Below are positions 34,620 through 43,985 of a stretch of DNA of 64,000 nt, one piece after another. Below the pieces are notes generated by a model that saw nothing but the letters and a program-made list of their open reading frames with translations, made no database searches and was not told where the DNA came from. Position 1 is the first letter of the stretch; each line of letters starts with the position of its first letter. This DNA comes from Chitinophaga sp. S165 (GTDB lineage: Bacteria; Bacteroidota; Bacteroidia; Chitinophagales; Chitinophagaceae): NCBI RefSeq assembly GCF_003182155.1, contig NZ_QGTG01000002.1, positions 186,001 through 250,000 on the forward strand, written 5' to 3'. The translations under genes and the position numbers were made by a program.

Positions 34620-37600
34620 TTATAATACAGTTACTTTTCCGCCTAAAATCGTCGTTTTACCATTCGCTGTTACCAAGACATTATATATATAAATTCCAGG
34701 CGACACCCGGGCGCCGGAGTCGGTCGTTCCGTTCCAGGATGCCCCTACATAACGGCTGCCACCATCATTTATTGCATGATGTATAGTTTTTATTTGTTGG
34801 CCCGTTACCGTAAATATTCTGACAGTTACTTCCAGTGCCTGTTCCTGCTGGTTATGCTCGAAAGTGAACTGTGTCTGGTCGTGGAAAGGATTCGGAAAGC
34901 AGCTGGCTTTCCCTACAGTCAGTTCCGATGCCCTGACCACACGGAACTGCAATTTAGCTGTTCCTGAATTGTTATGCGTATCCCAGGCTTTTATTGCTAT
35001 TGTATGCATGCCCTCAGACAAGCCGAATAAGGGGAAACGCACAGATCCTTCCTGGTAGCTGTCCGTCGTCGCCTCAAAAAAGTTATTCAGTATATAGTAT
35101 TGACCTTCGTCGTTATCCAGCGTAGCTATCAGGTCATGCCCTATACCGTAACCGGATGTATTGATCCCCTGATCGTCTTTCAGCTGCAACAGTAAAACCG
35201 GATCTTCTCCTGTCACGCCCCCGCTACGGAAGTACTCATTGTTCAGATATGCTTTTATAACAGGTCCCAGCTCATCTTGTTCAATGCTATCAGCGGTTCC
35301 TCCCACCTGTATGCCTGAAAAAACACCACCTGCCGCGGTCACGCCATTTGCTGCATAATAACTGAGTGCTCCCGCCCCGGCCTGATAGTCAATATCCGCG
35401 GGCACCACAAATGAACAGGAGAACCGGCCGTTCTCAACGGTCTGCTGACCACGGTAAAGGACGTTCTGTTGCTGGTAGAAGCCTGCTTTTGTGCTGCCTG
35501 CATCATTTCCACGGGTATATTGCAAAGCAGGTTTATCATATACCGTTGTATACAATGTACCCTTATAAGTATCCTGCCTGACGCCCTGCTCATCTTCCAG
35601 GTGGCCCTTTACTGTATATTTTCCCATTGCTTTTAATGTGTCAGGTATGTCATTTACCGCGTTTCCGTTGATAGAGTCCGTCACGACATGATACCGTGGA
35701 AAGGCCAGTGTCAGCGCCGGATCGCCCAATAACTGGAACTTACGGTTATTGGGAATATCGACGTAGGTAGCGTAAGTCAGATTCTTGGCCTCCATTGCCG
35801 CCTGTCCCAGGGTAGGCATACGCCCATCTGCCGCCGGTGTCAATAGTTTCTGCAGATAATTGGCGTTCATCACCTTGTTAGACGCTGAGAAAACGGTCCT
35901 GGTAGTGGTCATCAGCGCAATCCCTCCTCCTTTTTCCTGCAACAAAAGCCGTTCTCCCAGGGAAACGTAGCCAGGATTATCGAAAGGCGCAAAATCGCAG
36001 GTGGCCGTGATGAAAAGCGGCAGCTTACCTGCGTTCTTCCAGTCGGACAGGGAACTTTCTTCCATGATCACCTCTTCTGCGAGCCGCGAGTAACTTCCGT
36101 GGCCAGTATAATTCCAGATCAGCGTACCATCAAAGATATCTTCCGCTATCGCGGTGTTTACTGCCGGATAGCGGCTACCGCCGGCGTCTGAAATCTTCGG
36201 ATAGGCATCCAGGTATATTTTGTCAATGCGTCCCGCCGGCCAATGTGCAGCGACGATCTCACTCATACTTTCAGCGTCTTCGAGGTGCAGGTTGTCATCA
36301 CCATCATCGGCCACGATGGTAATATGTTGCTGCCAGCGGCCCAGGTTGGCGGGAACATTATATCCCAGGATCTTATCCACTACTGCCTCTGCCTGGTCCG
36401 GCCGTTGTACGGGCAAACGGCCTATTGCTACATCCAGCAAATTCTGCCGGCCATTGTCATTGATATCATCAGCATCGTCCAGGAAACCGAAAAAGTCGTC
36501 GGACGGATAGGCATATACCGGATCGGTGGAGACTGCACTTTGCCAGGTAGGCACCATATTGGTATTCCCCTTCAGCCGGTTTTTGTAGTCGTAAGATGCA
36601 TCTCCGAACAACAACAGGTATTGCAGCCCGCCTTTGTCATGGCACATCTTCACAAAATCCCTGATGGCTGTAGGGTCTGAAGAACCGGCGCCAAACTCGT
36701 TATAGATCTGATCCACCGTCACTACCTTCACTGCCAGTCCATCGTGCGTGCCATGCCAGGAAGCAAGCCTGGTGGCTGCCGTCTGTAAGGCCGGTGTAGT
36801 CACGATCAACATATCCACCGTTCCAATGCCGTGCAGGTCCTGATTAGCTACCGCTCCTGCCGGTACCGGTTGCAAATAACCTTTTCCGGAGAAGGCGGCG
36901 TATTCATGCAGCGTACTGCAATCCCTCGTAAAAGAGAGGCTGGCACCCGCCAGTTGGGTCTTAACCTTTATAGGTTGCAGCGGATCTGTAACATCCAGAA
37001 CGATCGTCTGGCCAGCTGCCTGTTCCAGTCTGAATTGTGCGGTCTGGCCAGTATTCACTGAAGCCATATCCCTGAAAAACAACGGTTCCTGGGCAGGGAG
37101 CTGCAATGGGCATCTGGCCTGTAAGGTCAGATAGTCAAGCCATCCCTGAGCGCCACTACCACCGGGTGTGAAACTAAGCGTGACAGGTACCGTGGTCCCG
37201 GCAGGAGAGGCGGAATAATAACTGGTCGCTACGGAAGCGAAGGCTTCAAATGCATTTCCACTTACGGGCGACAGGGACATGGAGCCCAGCATGTCATTGC
37301 CGGTTTGCACTGAAAAGCGGCTGGTGCCGGTACTCCTGGCGGCTGTTCTCGCTCCTATCTTGAGAGAGAAAGGAGTAAGCGGCAAGGAAAAATCAATATT
37401 ACGTAATGGCTGTACACTGCTAAACACAGCACCCCACCATTGTTTACCGCTACTCAGGAAATTGATGCTATCATTCTCGTAAAAAGCGTGATAGTCAAAA
37501 CTATTGACAATGATGCCTGCTGCCGGAGCAGCGGCATCCTGGACGATCCTTTTTCCCGGCGTAGTACCGGCGGTCAGGAAATACCAGGCTGAATCCGAGT

Positions 37601-37976
37601 ACAGATTAGCGGTGTGGGTATAATTACCACCCTGGTATTGCCAGCTGTGCGGGCCTGGTGCGTAGAACAGGAGATAATCCCCTTCTTCCATCATCGCTAC
37701 TTCCGGCAGATCGTCATGCCTGGGCACGGCGTTGCTCTCAGGCAGCATCCGGCCTCCCGTACCATATAACCTGACGTTTTTCAGGTCAGCGCTTATTCCC
37801 ATGCCTGTCAGCAGGGATTTATCTATTTTGTAGATCCCTTCCCGGAGTACCGCCAGTTTATACCAGCTACCCGAAGAGAGAACGGAATGTGCGGCGTAAG
37901 GACCTCCTCTCCCGCTACTACCTGTAGCCCACTGGCTGCAGAGGAGTAGTAAAAAAGAGAAGGTTATCAATTTCAT
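34620..37976 (-). CDS. porU: Type IX secretion system sortase PorU
   Basis: Gingipain-like cysteine transpeptidase that removes the C-terminal signal of T9SS cargo at the cell surface. The protein has 1118 residues. The start at MKLITFSFLLLLCSQW (37976) is supported by a -7 box that covers the earlier possible start. The C25-type domain (about 400-780) includes LLLFGDASYDYKNR, the catalytic His near 626 in NYTGHGSYS and Cys near 660 in TATCDFAPFDNPG. The protein ends in a T9SS-type C-terminal domain (FPNPFHDQTQFTFEH, then PGIYIYNVLVTANGK). Confidence 0.96.
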   Translation of the reverse strand: MKLITFSFLLLLCSQWATGSSGRGGPYAAHSVLSSGSWYKLAVLREGIYKIDKSLLTGMGISADLKNVRLYGTGGRMLPESNAVPRHDDLPEVAMMEEGDYLLFYAPGPHSWQYQGGNYTHTANLYSDSAWYFLTAGTTPGKRIVQDAAAPAAGIIVNSFDYHAFYENDSINFLSSGKQWWGAVFSSVQPLRNIDFSLPLTPFSLKIGARTAARSTGTSRFSVQTGNDMLGSMSLSPVSGNAFEAFASVATSYYSASPAGTTVPVTLSFTPGGSGAQGWLDYLTLQARCPLQLPAQEPLFFRDMASVNTGQTAQFRLEQAAGQTIVLDVTDPLQPIKVKTQLAGASLSFTRDCSTLHEYAAFSGKGYLQPVPAGAVANQDLHGIGTVDMLIVTTPALQTAATRLASWHGTHDGLAVKVVTVDQIYNEFGAGSSDPTAIRDFVKMCHDKGGLQYLLLFGDASYDYKNRLKGNTNMVPTWQSAVSTDPVYAYPSDDFFGFLDDADDINDNGRQNLLDVAIGRLPVQRPDQAEAVVDKILGYNVPANLGRWQQHITIVADDGDDNLHLEDAESMSEIVAAHWPAGRIDKIYLDAYPKISDAGGSRYPAVNTAIAEDIFDGTLIWNYTGHGSYSRLAEEVIMEESSLSDWKNAGKLPLFITATCDFAPFDNPGYVSLGERLLLQEKGGGIALMTTTRTVFSASNKVMNANYLQKLLTPAADGRMPTLGQAAMEAKNLTYATYVDIPNNRKFQLLGDPALTLAFPRYHVVTDSINGNAVNDIPDTLKAMGKYTVKGHLEDEQGVRQDTYKGTLYTTVYDKPALQYTRGNDAGSTKAGFYQQQNVLYRGQQTVENGRFSCSFVVPADIDYQAGAGALSYYAANGVTAAGGVFSGIQVGGTADSIEQDELGPVIKAYLNNEYFRSGGVTGEDPVLLLQLKDDQGINTSGYGIGHDLIATLDNDEGQYYILNNFFEATTDSYQEGSVRFPLFGLSEGMHTIAIKAWDTHNNSGTAKLQFRVVRASELTVGKASCFPNPFHDQTQFTFEHNQQEQALEVTVRIFTVTGQQIKTIHHAINDGGSRYVGASWNGTTDSGARVSPGIYIYNVLVTANGKTTILGGKVTVL

Positions 37977-37990
37977 AGTGGGTATTTGCG

Positions 37991-37998
37991 CAAACATA
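37991..37998 (-). promoter_or_regulatory. Bacteroidota -7 box for porU(-porV)
   Basis: Minus-strand TATGTTTG matches TAnnTTTG; the ATG at 37976 lies 15 bp from the box, leaving a very short leader. It excludes the upstream start at 37997. Confidence 0.5.
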
Positions 37999-38490
37999 GC
38001 AATTATAAAGTATATTTATAGGGCGAAATCGACCATTAGGGCAGTTGTCACGAAATGTCTGCACCGGCCCCTCAGATTGTATTTCAGGTTTTTATAGCGT
38101 GTGAATATACGGCGGCGGGACATTTTATGACATACTATTTCAAACACTATAATAAGTAGCTATTGTCAGGCGTTTTATTAAACGGGAGGAAGTATTTTTG
38201 TCTCCTGTTGTCAGTAAAGCGTGCTTTAGTATGAATAAGGGAGGAACAAGCAGGGAAAGTAATAGTATATTTACACTGAACCATACCATGTATCTATGAG
38301 TCGTCAACCAGAAGCCAGCTAACTGCCAATGGGCCACCAGAAAGCCCTTCCGGCTCTTACAGTTAAGAATAACTTAATACGTAGTCCGGGTAGCCTTCAG
38401 AATCATAATACATTGATTTTAAATAAGATAAACTCTATTAACAGGTGAATGCTTACAGATTAATTATTTTTACTATAAAATAAATTATAC

Positions 38491-38498
38491 TACATTTG
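38491..38498 (+). promoter_or_regulatory. Bacteroidota -7 box for gldJ
   Basis: TACATTTG fits TAnnTTTG, 37 bp before the gldJ ATG, in a very AT-rich stretch. Confidence 0.6.
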
Positions 38499-38535
38499 CG
38501 TTTACCATAAACATCAAATAAAAAAGCTGAATCGC

Positions 38536-40080
38536 ATGCATAGATTAACCTCTGTCTCAATGCTCTTAGGCGCCAGTATAATTATGTCGATGTCGGCCTG
38601 TAAAAACGGCGGGCCTTTCGGCAAAAAGAAGGAGAAATCCACTGCTACTGGCTGGAATTACAACGATCCTAAGATGGGTGGTTTCAGTGTGGCCAAAAGT
38701 AAAGACCAGCAGACTGGTCCGGGTCTTGTTTTCGTGCAGGGCGGTACCTTCGCCATGGGAGCGACAGAACAGGACGTTATGGCCGACTGGAATAACATTC
38801 CAAGACGTATCACTGTTTCTTCATTCTACATCGATGAAACAGAAGTTGCCAACGTACACTATCGTGAATACCTGTACTGGCTGCGTCGGATGTACGACGA
38901 GTCCTTCCCGGACGTATACCGCAAAGCTTTACCTGATACCCTGGTATGGCGTAGCGAACTGGCTTATAACGAGCCGCTTGTAGAATACTACTTCCGTCAC
39001 CCTGCCTATAACGATTATCCGGTAGTAGGTGTGAACTGGAAACAAGCTGTTGACTATTGTAAATGGCGCTCCAACCGTGTGAATGAAAAGATGCTGATCG
39101 ATAAAGGGTTGCTGTCCAAAAACGATATGAAGAACCAGGCTGATGACAATACCTTCGATACCAAATCATATACTGCGGGCCTTTATGAAGGTATTCCGGG
39201 TAATATGTCCAAGAGTACCAAGGCTCAGTTCAGAAACGCTGACGGTTCTCCACGTACTGCTCAATTCGAAGATGGTGTAATGTTACCTAACTACCGCCTC
39301 CCGACAGAAGCTGAATGGGAATATGCGGCACTGGGTTACATCGGTCAGAACCCTGGCCCTTCCAAGAAAGAAGGTAAACGTGGTGAGGAGTTGATCATGA
39401 ACAAACAGGTTTATTCCTGGGGTACCAACAACAGCGGTCTGAGAGATATCCGCCGTGGTGCATGGCAAGGTCAGTTCCTGGCGAACTTCAAACGTGGTTC
39501 CGGTGACAACATGGGTATGGCTGGTGGTCTGAACGACCGTGCGTCTATCCCTGGTCCTGTAGTAGCTTTCTTCCCGAACACTTTCGGTGTATATAACATG
39601 TCAGGTAACGTGAGCGAGTGGGTACTGGACGTTTATCGTCCTCTGAACCCGATCGACGGTGATGACTTCAACTACTTCCGTGGTAACAAATTCCAGACTA
39701 CTTATATGAACGGCGAAGGCGAACCTGAAAAGGACAGCCTGGGTCACCTGAAAATGCGTGACGTAACCGACGAAGAAAGTGCTAACCGCCTGAACTACCA
39801 GAAAGGTGATGTTATCAACTACCTCGATGGTGACTCCCTCTCTATGGTAGAATATGGTTACGGTATCACTTCCCTGATCAACGACAAATCTCACGTTGTA
39901 AAAGGTGGTAGCTGGAACGACCGCGCTTACTGGCTCTCTCCAGGTGCACGCCGTTACATGCAGGAAGATATGGCCACTAACACTGTAGGTTTCCGTTGTG
40001 CAATGGACCGCGTGGGTAGCCCGGAAGGTAACAAATTCAAAACTGGTCAGCTGTTCAAGAAACAACGCCAAAAGAGATAA
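38536..40080 (+). CDS. gldJ: Gliding motility/type IX secretion lipoprotein GldJ
   Basis: A 514-residue lipoprotein: leader with Cys22 in MSMSACKNG. The rest is a formylglycine-generating-enzyme (SUMF1-like) fold (about 65-490) with VFVQGGTFAMGATEQ, VGVNWKQAVDYCKWRS, LPTEAEWEYAA, GNVSEWVLDVY and VKGGSWNDRAYW. GldJ and GldK are structural paralogues of this fold; divergent linkage to porU and porV identifies this one as GldJ. GldJ is required for stable T9SS assembly and gliding in F. johnsoniae. It has its own promoter and a strong terminator. Confidence 0.92.
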   Translation: MHRLTSVSMLLGASIIMSMSACKNGGPFGKKKEKSTATGWNYNDPKMGGFSVAKSKDQQTGPGLVFVQGGTFAMGATEQDVMADWNNIPRRITVSSFYIDETEVANVHYREYLYWLRRMYDESFPDVYRKALPDTLVWRSELAYNEPLVEYYFRHPAYNDYPVVGVNWKQAVDYCKWRSNRVNEKMLIDKGLLSKNDMKNQADDNTFDTKSYTAGLYEGIPGNMSKSTKAQFRNADGSPRTAQFEDGVMLPNYRLPTEAEWEYAALGYIGQNPGPSKKEGKRGEELIMNKQVYSWGTNNSGLRDIRRGAWQGQFLANFKRGSGDNMGMAGGLNDRASIPGPVVAFFPNTFGVYNMSGNVSEWVLDVYRPLNPIDGDDFNYFRGNKFQTTYMNGEGEPEKDSLGHLKMRDVTDEESANRLNYQKGDVINYLDGDSLSMVEYGYGITSLINDKSHVVKGGSWNDRAYWLSPGARRYMQEDMATNTVGFRCAMDRVGSPEGNKFKTGQLFKKQRQKR

Positions 40081-40093
40081 TGCCAATTTATAG

Positions 40094-40144
40094 AGCATAA
40101 ATAAAAAGCCCTCCTGTCAACCAGGAGGGCTTTTTATTTATGCT
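40094..40144. terminator. Long bidirectional terminator between gldJ and bcp
   Basis: Perfect 23-bp arms (40094-40116 and 40122-40144), GC core AGCCCTCCTG, A5/T5 flanks and a 5-nt loop, between the two convergent stop codons. Confidence 0.9.
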
Positions 40145-40157
40145 TTGCTCTTTGCTA

Positions 40158-40619
40158 TTACTTCCAGATCTCCAGGATCTCTTCTGTATGATTTTTAGTA
40201 TCAGGCTTCACAATGATCTTATCTATCACACCCGTTTCATTGATCAGGAACGTGGTACGGTGAGTACCATCATAGATACGGCCCATAAACTTCTTTTCGC
40301 CCCATACGCCATACAAAGTATGGATCGTACGGTCTTCATCAGCCAGCAAAGGGAAAGGCAGGTCATACTTTTCAGTGAACTTCTTATGACGCTTTTCACT
40401 GTCTGTACTCACTCCCACTACCACATATCCTTTGTTCAGCAGAATATGGTAATTATCCCGCAGGTTACATGCCTGGTTCGTACAGCCAGGCGTCATATCC
40501 TTTGGATAGAAATACAGTATTACTTTTTTGCCCTTAAAATCTGCCAGTGAGATCTGTTTACCTTCCTGATCTGTTCCGTTAAATACGGGGGCCTTATCCC
40601 CCTCCTTCAAATGTGTCAT
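40158..40619 (-). CDS. bcp: Thioredoxin-dependent thiol peroxidase (Bcp/PrxQ)
   Basis: Small peroxiredoxin of 153 residues that reduces hydroperoxides using thioredoxin. Peroxidatic Cys46 and resolving Cys51 are in PGCTNQACNLRD, the PrxQ spacing. The gene is 11 bp downstream of the M23 peptidase gene on the same strand and ends in the shared terminator. It is the second peroxiredoxin in the window, of a different class from the Prx6-type at 13.5 kb. Confidence 0.95.
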   Translation of the reverse strand: MTHLKEGDKAPVFNGTDQEGKQISLADFKGKKVILYFYPKDMTPGCTNQACNLRDNYHILLNKGYVVVGVSTDSEKRHKKFTEKYDLPFPLLADEDRTIHTLYGVWGEKKFMGRIYDGTHRTTFLINETGVIDKIIVKPDTKNHTEEILEIWK

Positions 40620-40630
40620 TCCTGTTCCGT

Positions 40631-42325
40631 CTATCGTGTAAATGTAATCGTCTGTTCTTTTGTATTACCGGCTATATCTGTTACTAATAATCGCAGACTG
40701 TGTTTTCCGGGCTTACAATGTTCATCAAAAGTATAAGAGATCACATTTCCCCTACGGGCAAACATCAGCCATTTGCCATCCAGTTCCGCCCGATATGCCT
40801 TTATGCCACTGTTATCGCTGATCGCGAAGGATAATTTTGCTGCTTTTGAAAGGTTAGCCCCACTCTTCACTCCAAGCAGTGCAACCTTCGGCTGGATAGT
40901 ATCTACCTCAAGGTGAAAGTTGCCGAACTCTCTGAACTGCCCTACATACCAACCCTTCTCCATTGTAGCGCCTACGATCGTCTCTCCGAGCCCTTCACGC
41001 ACCATTACGACCTTGTGTTGCTGCGCTGCCGGTATTGGCCTGTCCGGCTTAATATGCAGCGTAAAATTGCTGTGTAAGGGTACTAATGCGGTATGGAGAC
41101 GGAATATGGAGGAATATGCCTTAGACTTCTCTCCAGCCGGGATCTCTCCGTAGTTAAAGCAGATCCTGTCATACAGGGAGTTTTCCTCCAGGAAGAATTC
41201 CACCTGGTTATTTTCAAAGATGTTACGGGATTCCGCATACATCGTGTTAGCACATTTGGTAGGCTCCGTCGCCTCTCCGCTTTGCTGCAGAGAGAATTTT
41301 ACGGTAGAAGAATTGCCATAGGCATCCTTCACCAGCAACTTCACAGGATGCGGCGTACCGTCTGACAGATCAATGGTGCCATCACCCTGAACGTCCTTGT
41401 AGATCTCCAGCTTGTTGCCAGGTATGGAGAACAGCAGCTGTAACCAGGGGCCACCGCCCTTTCTCACTTTATAGTCCGTATGTGCATTAATATAACGGGA
41501 TTCATCAAAGCCGATATTATCTATCTGGAAACCACTGTTAGGTACATCCCGGTCAAACATCACCACTTCATAGATACCGTAACTGTTGGGCACATTGCTC
41601 ATACGGTCCACTGCATTCAGCCCTATTCCCGCCAGTGCGGTCTTCACCTTAACCAGTGGTGTGGCGGGTACATATTCCCCGTTCACCTTCTTTACCGGCA
41701 GAATAGTTGGCGTCTGATCATATATACTCCTGTCCATATCGTAGATAGCGATCCTGAACACTTCAGGCGCTTTGGTATCGGGTATATCAAAACCGAACAA
41801 TAATGGGTTCAGTGGCTTTTCGCTATGTGTATCCCTGATCTCAAAGTGCACATGCGGCCCACCGGAAGCACCCGTATTACCGCTCCATGCTACAAAATCC
41901 CCTTTCTTTACAGGAAACTTGTCTGCCGGGATCTTTATATCTGTCGCCCAGCTTTCTGCTGCATATTGCTGTTGCTTTATATATTGCTCCAGGGCAGGGA
42001 AAAAGCGGTTCAGGTGCCCATAGGTGGTAGTATACCCATTAGGGTGGGTTATGTGCAGCACATTTCCGTAACCGGTATGGGATACGCCGATCCTGCTTAC
42101 ATATCCATCTGCCGCTGCATATACCGGCAAATTCTCCTTCTGTTGGGTCTTAATGTCTATACCCGCGTGAAAATGGTTGGGACGAAGCTCTCCGTAATTA
42201 CCCGCCAGTTGGATAGGTACGGCCAGCGGATTGCGGAAATATCCCTGCGGATAGTTCTTTTCCGGCAACTGGGCGTGTAACAGCTGAGGTAATAAGATGC
42301 ATAACCCGAATATCCTTTTTATCAT
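40631..42325 (-). CDS. Secreted M23 family zinc metallopeptidase
   Basis: A 564-residue exported peptidase, probably a murein endopeptidase. The start MIKRIFGLCILLPQLLHAQ (42325) gives a signal peptide, and a -7 box ends five bases upstream. The M23 domain sits at the N-terminus (about 40-190) with a complete zinc site: His53 and Asp57 in FHAGIDI, His104 in YGHL and the HVHFEI strand. The remaining 370 residues are beta-rich and end in an Ig-like segment (LRLLVTDIAGNTKEQTITF). It probably shares a transcript with bcp, 11 bp downstream. Confidence 0.92.
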   Translation of the reverse strand: MIKRIFGLCILLPQLLHAQLPEKNYPQGYFRNPLAVPIQLAGNYGELRPNHFHAGIDIKTQQKENLPVYAAADGYVSRIGVSHTGYGNVLHITHPNGYTTTYGHLNRFFPALEQYIKQQQYAAESWATDIKIPADKFPVKKGDFVAWSGNTGASGGPHVHFEIRDTHSEKPLNPLLFGFDIPDTKAPEVFRIAIYDMDRSIYDQTPTILPVKKVNGEYVPATPLVKVKTALAGIGLNAVDRMSNVPNSYGIYEVVMFDRDVPNSGFQIDNIGFDESRYINAHTDYKVRKGGGPWLQLLFSIPGNKLEIYKDVQGDGTIDLSDGTPHPVKLLVKDAYGNSSTVKFSLQQSGEATEPTKCANTMYAESRNIFENNQVEFFLEENSLYDRICFNYGEIPAGEKSKAYSSIFRLHTALVPLHSNFTLHIKPDRPIPAAQQHKVVMVREGLGETIVGATMEKGWYVGQFREFGNFHLEVDTIQPKVALLGVKSGANLSKAAKLSFAISDNSGIKAYRAELDGKWLMFARRGNVISYTFDEHCKPGKHSLRLLVTDIAGNTKEQTITFTR

Positions 42326-42329
42326 GACG

Positions 42330-42337
42330 CAAAAATA
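42330..42337 (-). promoter_or_regulatory. Bacteroidota -7 box for the M23 peptidase gene
   Basis: Minus-strand TATTTTTG fits TAnnTTTG; only four bases separate it from the ATG, implying an almost leaderless transcript. Confidence 0.45.
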
Positions 42338-42363
42338 AGGGGAAATCAATATCCTCTAAATCC

Positions 42364-42371
42364 TAATTTTG
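42364..42371 (+). promoter_or_regulatory. Bacteroidota -7 box for the truncated histidine-kinase-like gene
   Basis: TAATTTTG fits TAnnTTTG, 18 bp before the ATG at 42390. Confidence 0.45.
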
Positions 42372-42389
42372 TAACCTAACAGCCCCATT

Positions 42390-43004
42390 ATGAAAGGAAG
42401 ACTTGGTCAGGTGCTCATACATATTGCCGGTTGCGTTACTTTTCTGGCGTTGCCGATCGTATTCTCTCCGGATGCCGGTAACCTGTCTGACCTGTGGAAA
42501 TATCCACCCGCTCTAAAGGATTTCCTGGTCTATCTCGCCTTGCTGCTGTTCTTCTACTTTAATTATTTCTGGCTCATCCCCAATTATTATTTTAAGCGCA
42601 GATATACCGGCTTCTTCCTGATTATACTTCTGTGCTTCGCTGTAATAGTGGTGGTTCCAAATATGCTGATTGAGGGACATCCTCCGCGTGAAGGATATGA
42701 ATTTCCGGCCAATAATCCGCTGTTGCTGCCATCAGATCGTCCACCACGGGATTTACAACATCCACCGCCGTTACAACACCCGGCTGACACTGATACCCTG
42801 TCTTCTTACGGACGGGGATCTTCACCCGCTGCAGGGCATCCGCTTCCACCACCCGACGGCAATCATGGTCAGGGGCATCAACAGCCCAGCCCCCGTTCGC
42901 TCTTGCCGGATGTAAGCCATCAGGTATTCCTCTTCCTGGCAGTGTTCTTCCTCTCCTTCATCCTGAAAATGATCCCCCGATGGCGGCAAACGGGAAAGGA
43001 ATAG
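42390..43004 (+). CDS. Membrane domain of a LytS-like sensor histidine kinase without the kinase domain
   Basis: A 204-residue protein with four hydrophobic segments (about 8-27, 44-66, 71-93 and 182-199). Between segments three and four is a His/Pro-rich loop with seven histidines (QHPPPLQHPADTD, GNHGQGHQQPSP). The last segment ends FILKMIPRWRQTGKE and then a stop. In Bacteroidota LytS-type kinases (His_kinase family) this is exactly where the linker to the dimerisation/phosphoacceptor domain begins. The next bases read in all forward frames show no kinase remnant. It is therefore a kinase truncated by mutation or deletion, or a stand-alone sensor. It has a consensus promoter. Confidence 0.65.
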   Translation: MKGRLGQVLIHIAGCVTFLALPIVFSPDAGNLSDLWKYPPALKDFLVYLALLLFFYFNYFWLIPNYYFKRRYTGFFLIILLCFAVIVVVPNMLIEGHPPREGYEFPANNPLLLPSDRPPRDLQHPPPLQHPADTDTLSSYGRGSSPAAGHPLPPPDGNHGQGHQQPSPRSLLPDVSHQVFLFLAVFFLSFILKMIPRWRQTGKE

Positions 43005-43154
43005 TTACATGCAAAAGGAAAAGCCACGGAAATGCCTACCCACTTTTAACGCAGGAACAACACATGTCAAAATAATCCGTCCTAGCTGGCAAATTGAAGA
43101 CTTTTCAAAGCCGCCCAATCAGAAGGAAGTCATTCGTAAACAGTGAGAACGTCT

Positions 43155-43694
43155 TTATGTAAGCAGCAATTCTTTTACCGTTTGAATGCCTGGTAAACTT
43201 TTCGCCACCACAATGACTTTACCACCTGCAGGCAATGCAGCGGCTTTATAAGTCCAATCTACTCCGTTGCGGCCCAAAAATGCACGCCCGCTCTCGGTAA
43301 TAACCCCGTCGGCGTCTATTAACTTTACCTCCACTTCCGCTACACGGAACTCGTTCCGGGCAGTTACTACCACCTCTTCCTTTTCTAACCTGATATTCTG
43401 GACCTCCGGACTGCGGTAGGCATCCTTCACCGCTATATTATAGGCGTTTTGTCCCGGTCCTGCCAGCGACTGATAATAAGCCTTTATCTGCGGATCTTCC
43501 ATCATCAGCTGCGCGCGTGCCGAAGCGATAGTCATCTTAAGCCTGGCTTCCAACTGCTTTTGTGTAGGCTTCTTCCTTGAAGGGCCGCGTTTTTTCGCCA
43601 TAATGATCTGCCCATTTCTTTCGTAGATCGTGATTTGCTTGCCGAGAGAGCCCCGGACAAGTTGCATGAGGATATTGTCTTTAACAATGGCCAT
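43155..43694 (-). CDS. Conserved Bacteroidota hypothetical protein
   Basis: A 179-residue soluble protein; family name not known to me. The N-terminus VRGSLGKQITIYERNGQIIM is followed by a strongly basic stretch (AKKRGPSRKKPTQKQLEARL), a helical region and SLAGPGQNAYNIAVKDAY. The C-terminal half looks like a beta domain (VAEVEVKLIDADGVITESG). I recall many paralogues in Chitinophaga-like genomes with the same GSLGKQ start and KK(x)nY pattern. It stands alone between the truncated kinase and the ter operon. Function unknown. Confidence 0.65.
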   Translation of the reverse strand: MAIVKDNILMQLVRGSLGKQITIYERNGQIIMAKKRGPSRKKPTQKQLEARLKMTIASARAQLMMEDPQIKAYYQSLAGPGQNAYNIAVKDAYRSPEVQNIRLEKEEVVVTARNEFRVAEVEVKLIDADGVITESGRAFLGRNGVDWTYKAAALPAGGKVIVVAKSLPGIQTVKELLLT

Positions 43695-43930
43695 AAAAAG
43701 GTCGTTTTGAGGTTAGTAATACAAGTTTCCTGTATCGTTTCTCTAAGGTACGTATAAGTACATCAAATTATCACTAAAAGATCATTTAAAGGGCACTTCA
43801 ATATCGATTTGATATATAGATGACCTCTTAATACCCTTTTGGCTACCTTTTAGTAGCCTGATATAGACCCGATAGCCCGGTAGTTCAGATATCTCTGCGT
43901 GGGTAACAGTGGGCACTTGTTATTAATGCA

Positions 43931-43957
43931 AAAGGACCAGCGTATTGCCGGTCCTTT
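43931..43957 (-). terminator. Terminator at the end of the ter operon
   Basis: Arms AAAGGACC and GGTCCTTT with an 11-nt loop, then TTTTGCATT on the minus strand, 29 bp beyond the terC stop. Confidence 0.7.
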
Positions 43958-43985
43958 CTGGTAAGTTGATATTATGGTGATGCTA

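Larger units (their letters stand above)
37977..38535. other. 559-bp divergent intergenic region between porU and gldJ
   Basis: It contains the porU -7 box, a gldJ -7 box at 38491-38498 (TACATTTG) and a further plus-strand match TATTTTTG at 38193-38200. Short frames here, for example 38140-38337 on the minus strand, look random. No RNA gene is recognised, but the length leaves room for a leader RNA or small regulator. Confidence 0.5.

Noticed and set aside
38140..38337. Possible small gene in the porU-gldJ intergenic region
   Set aside because: Short frame with no recognisable family or promoter.
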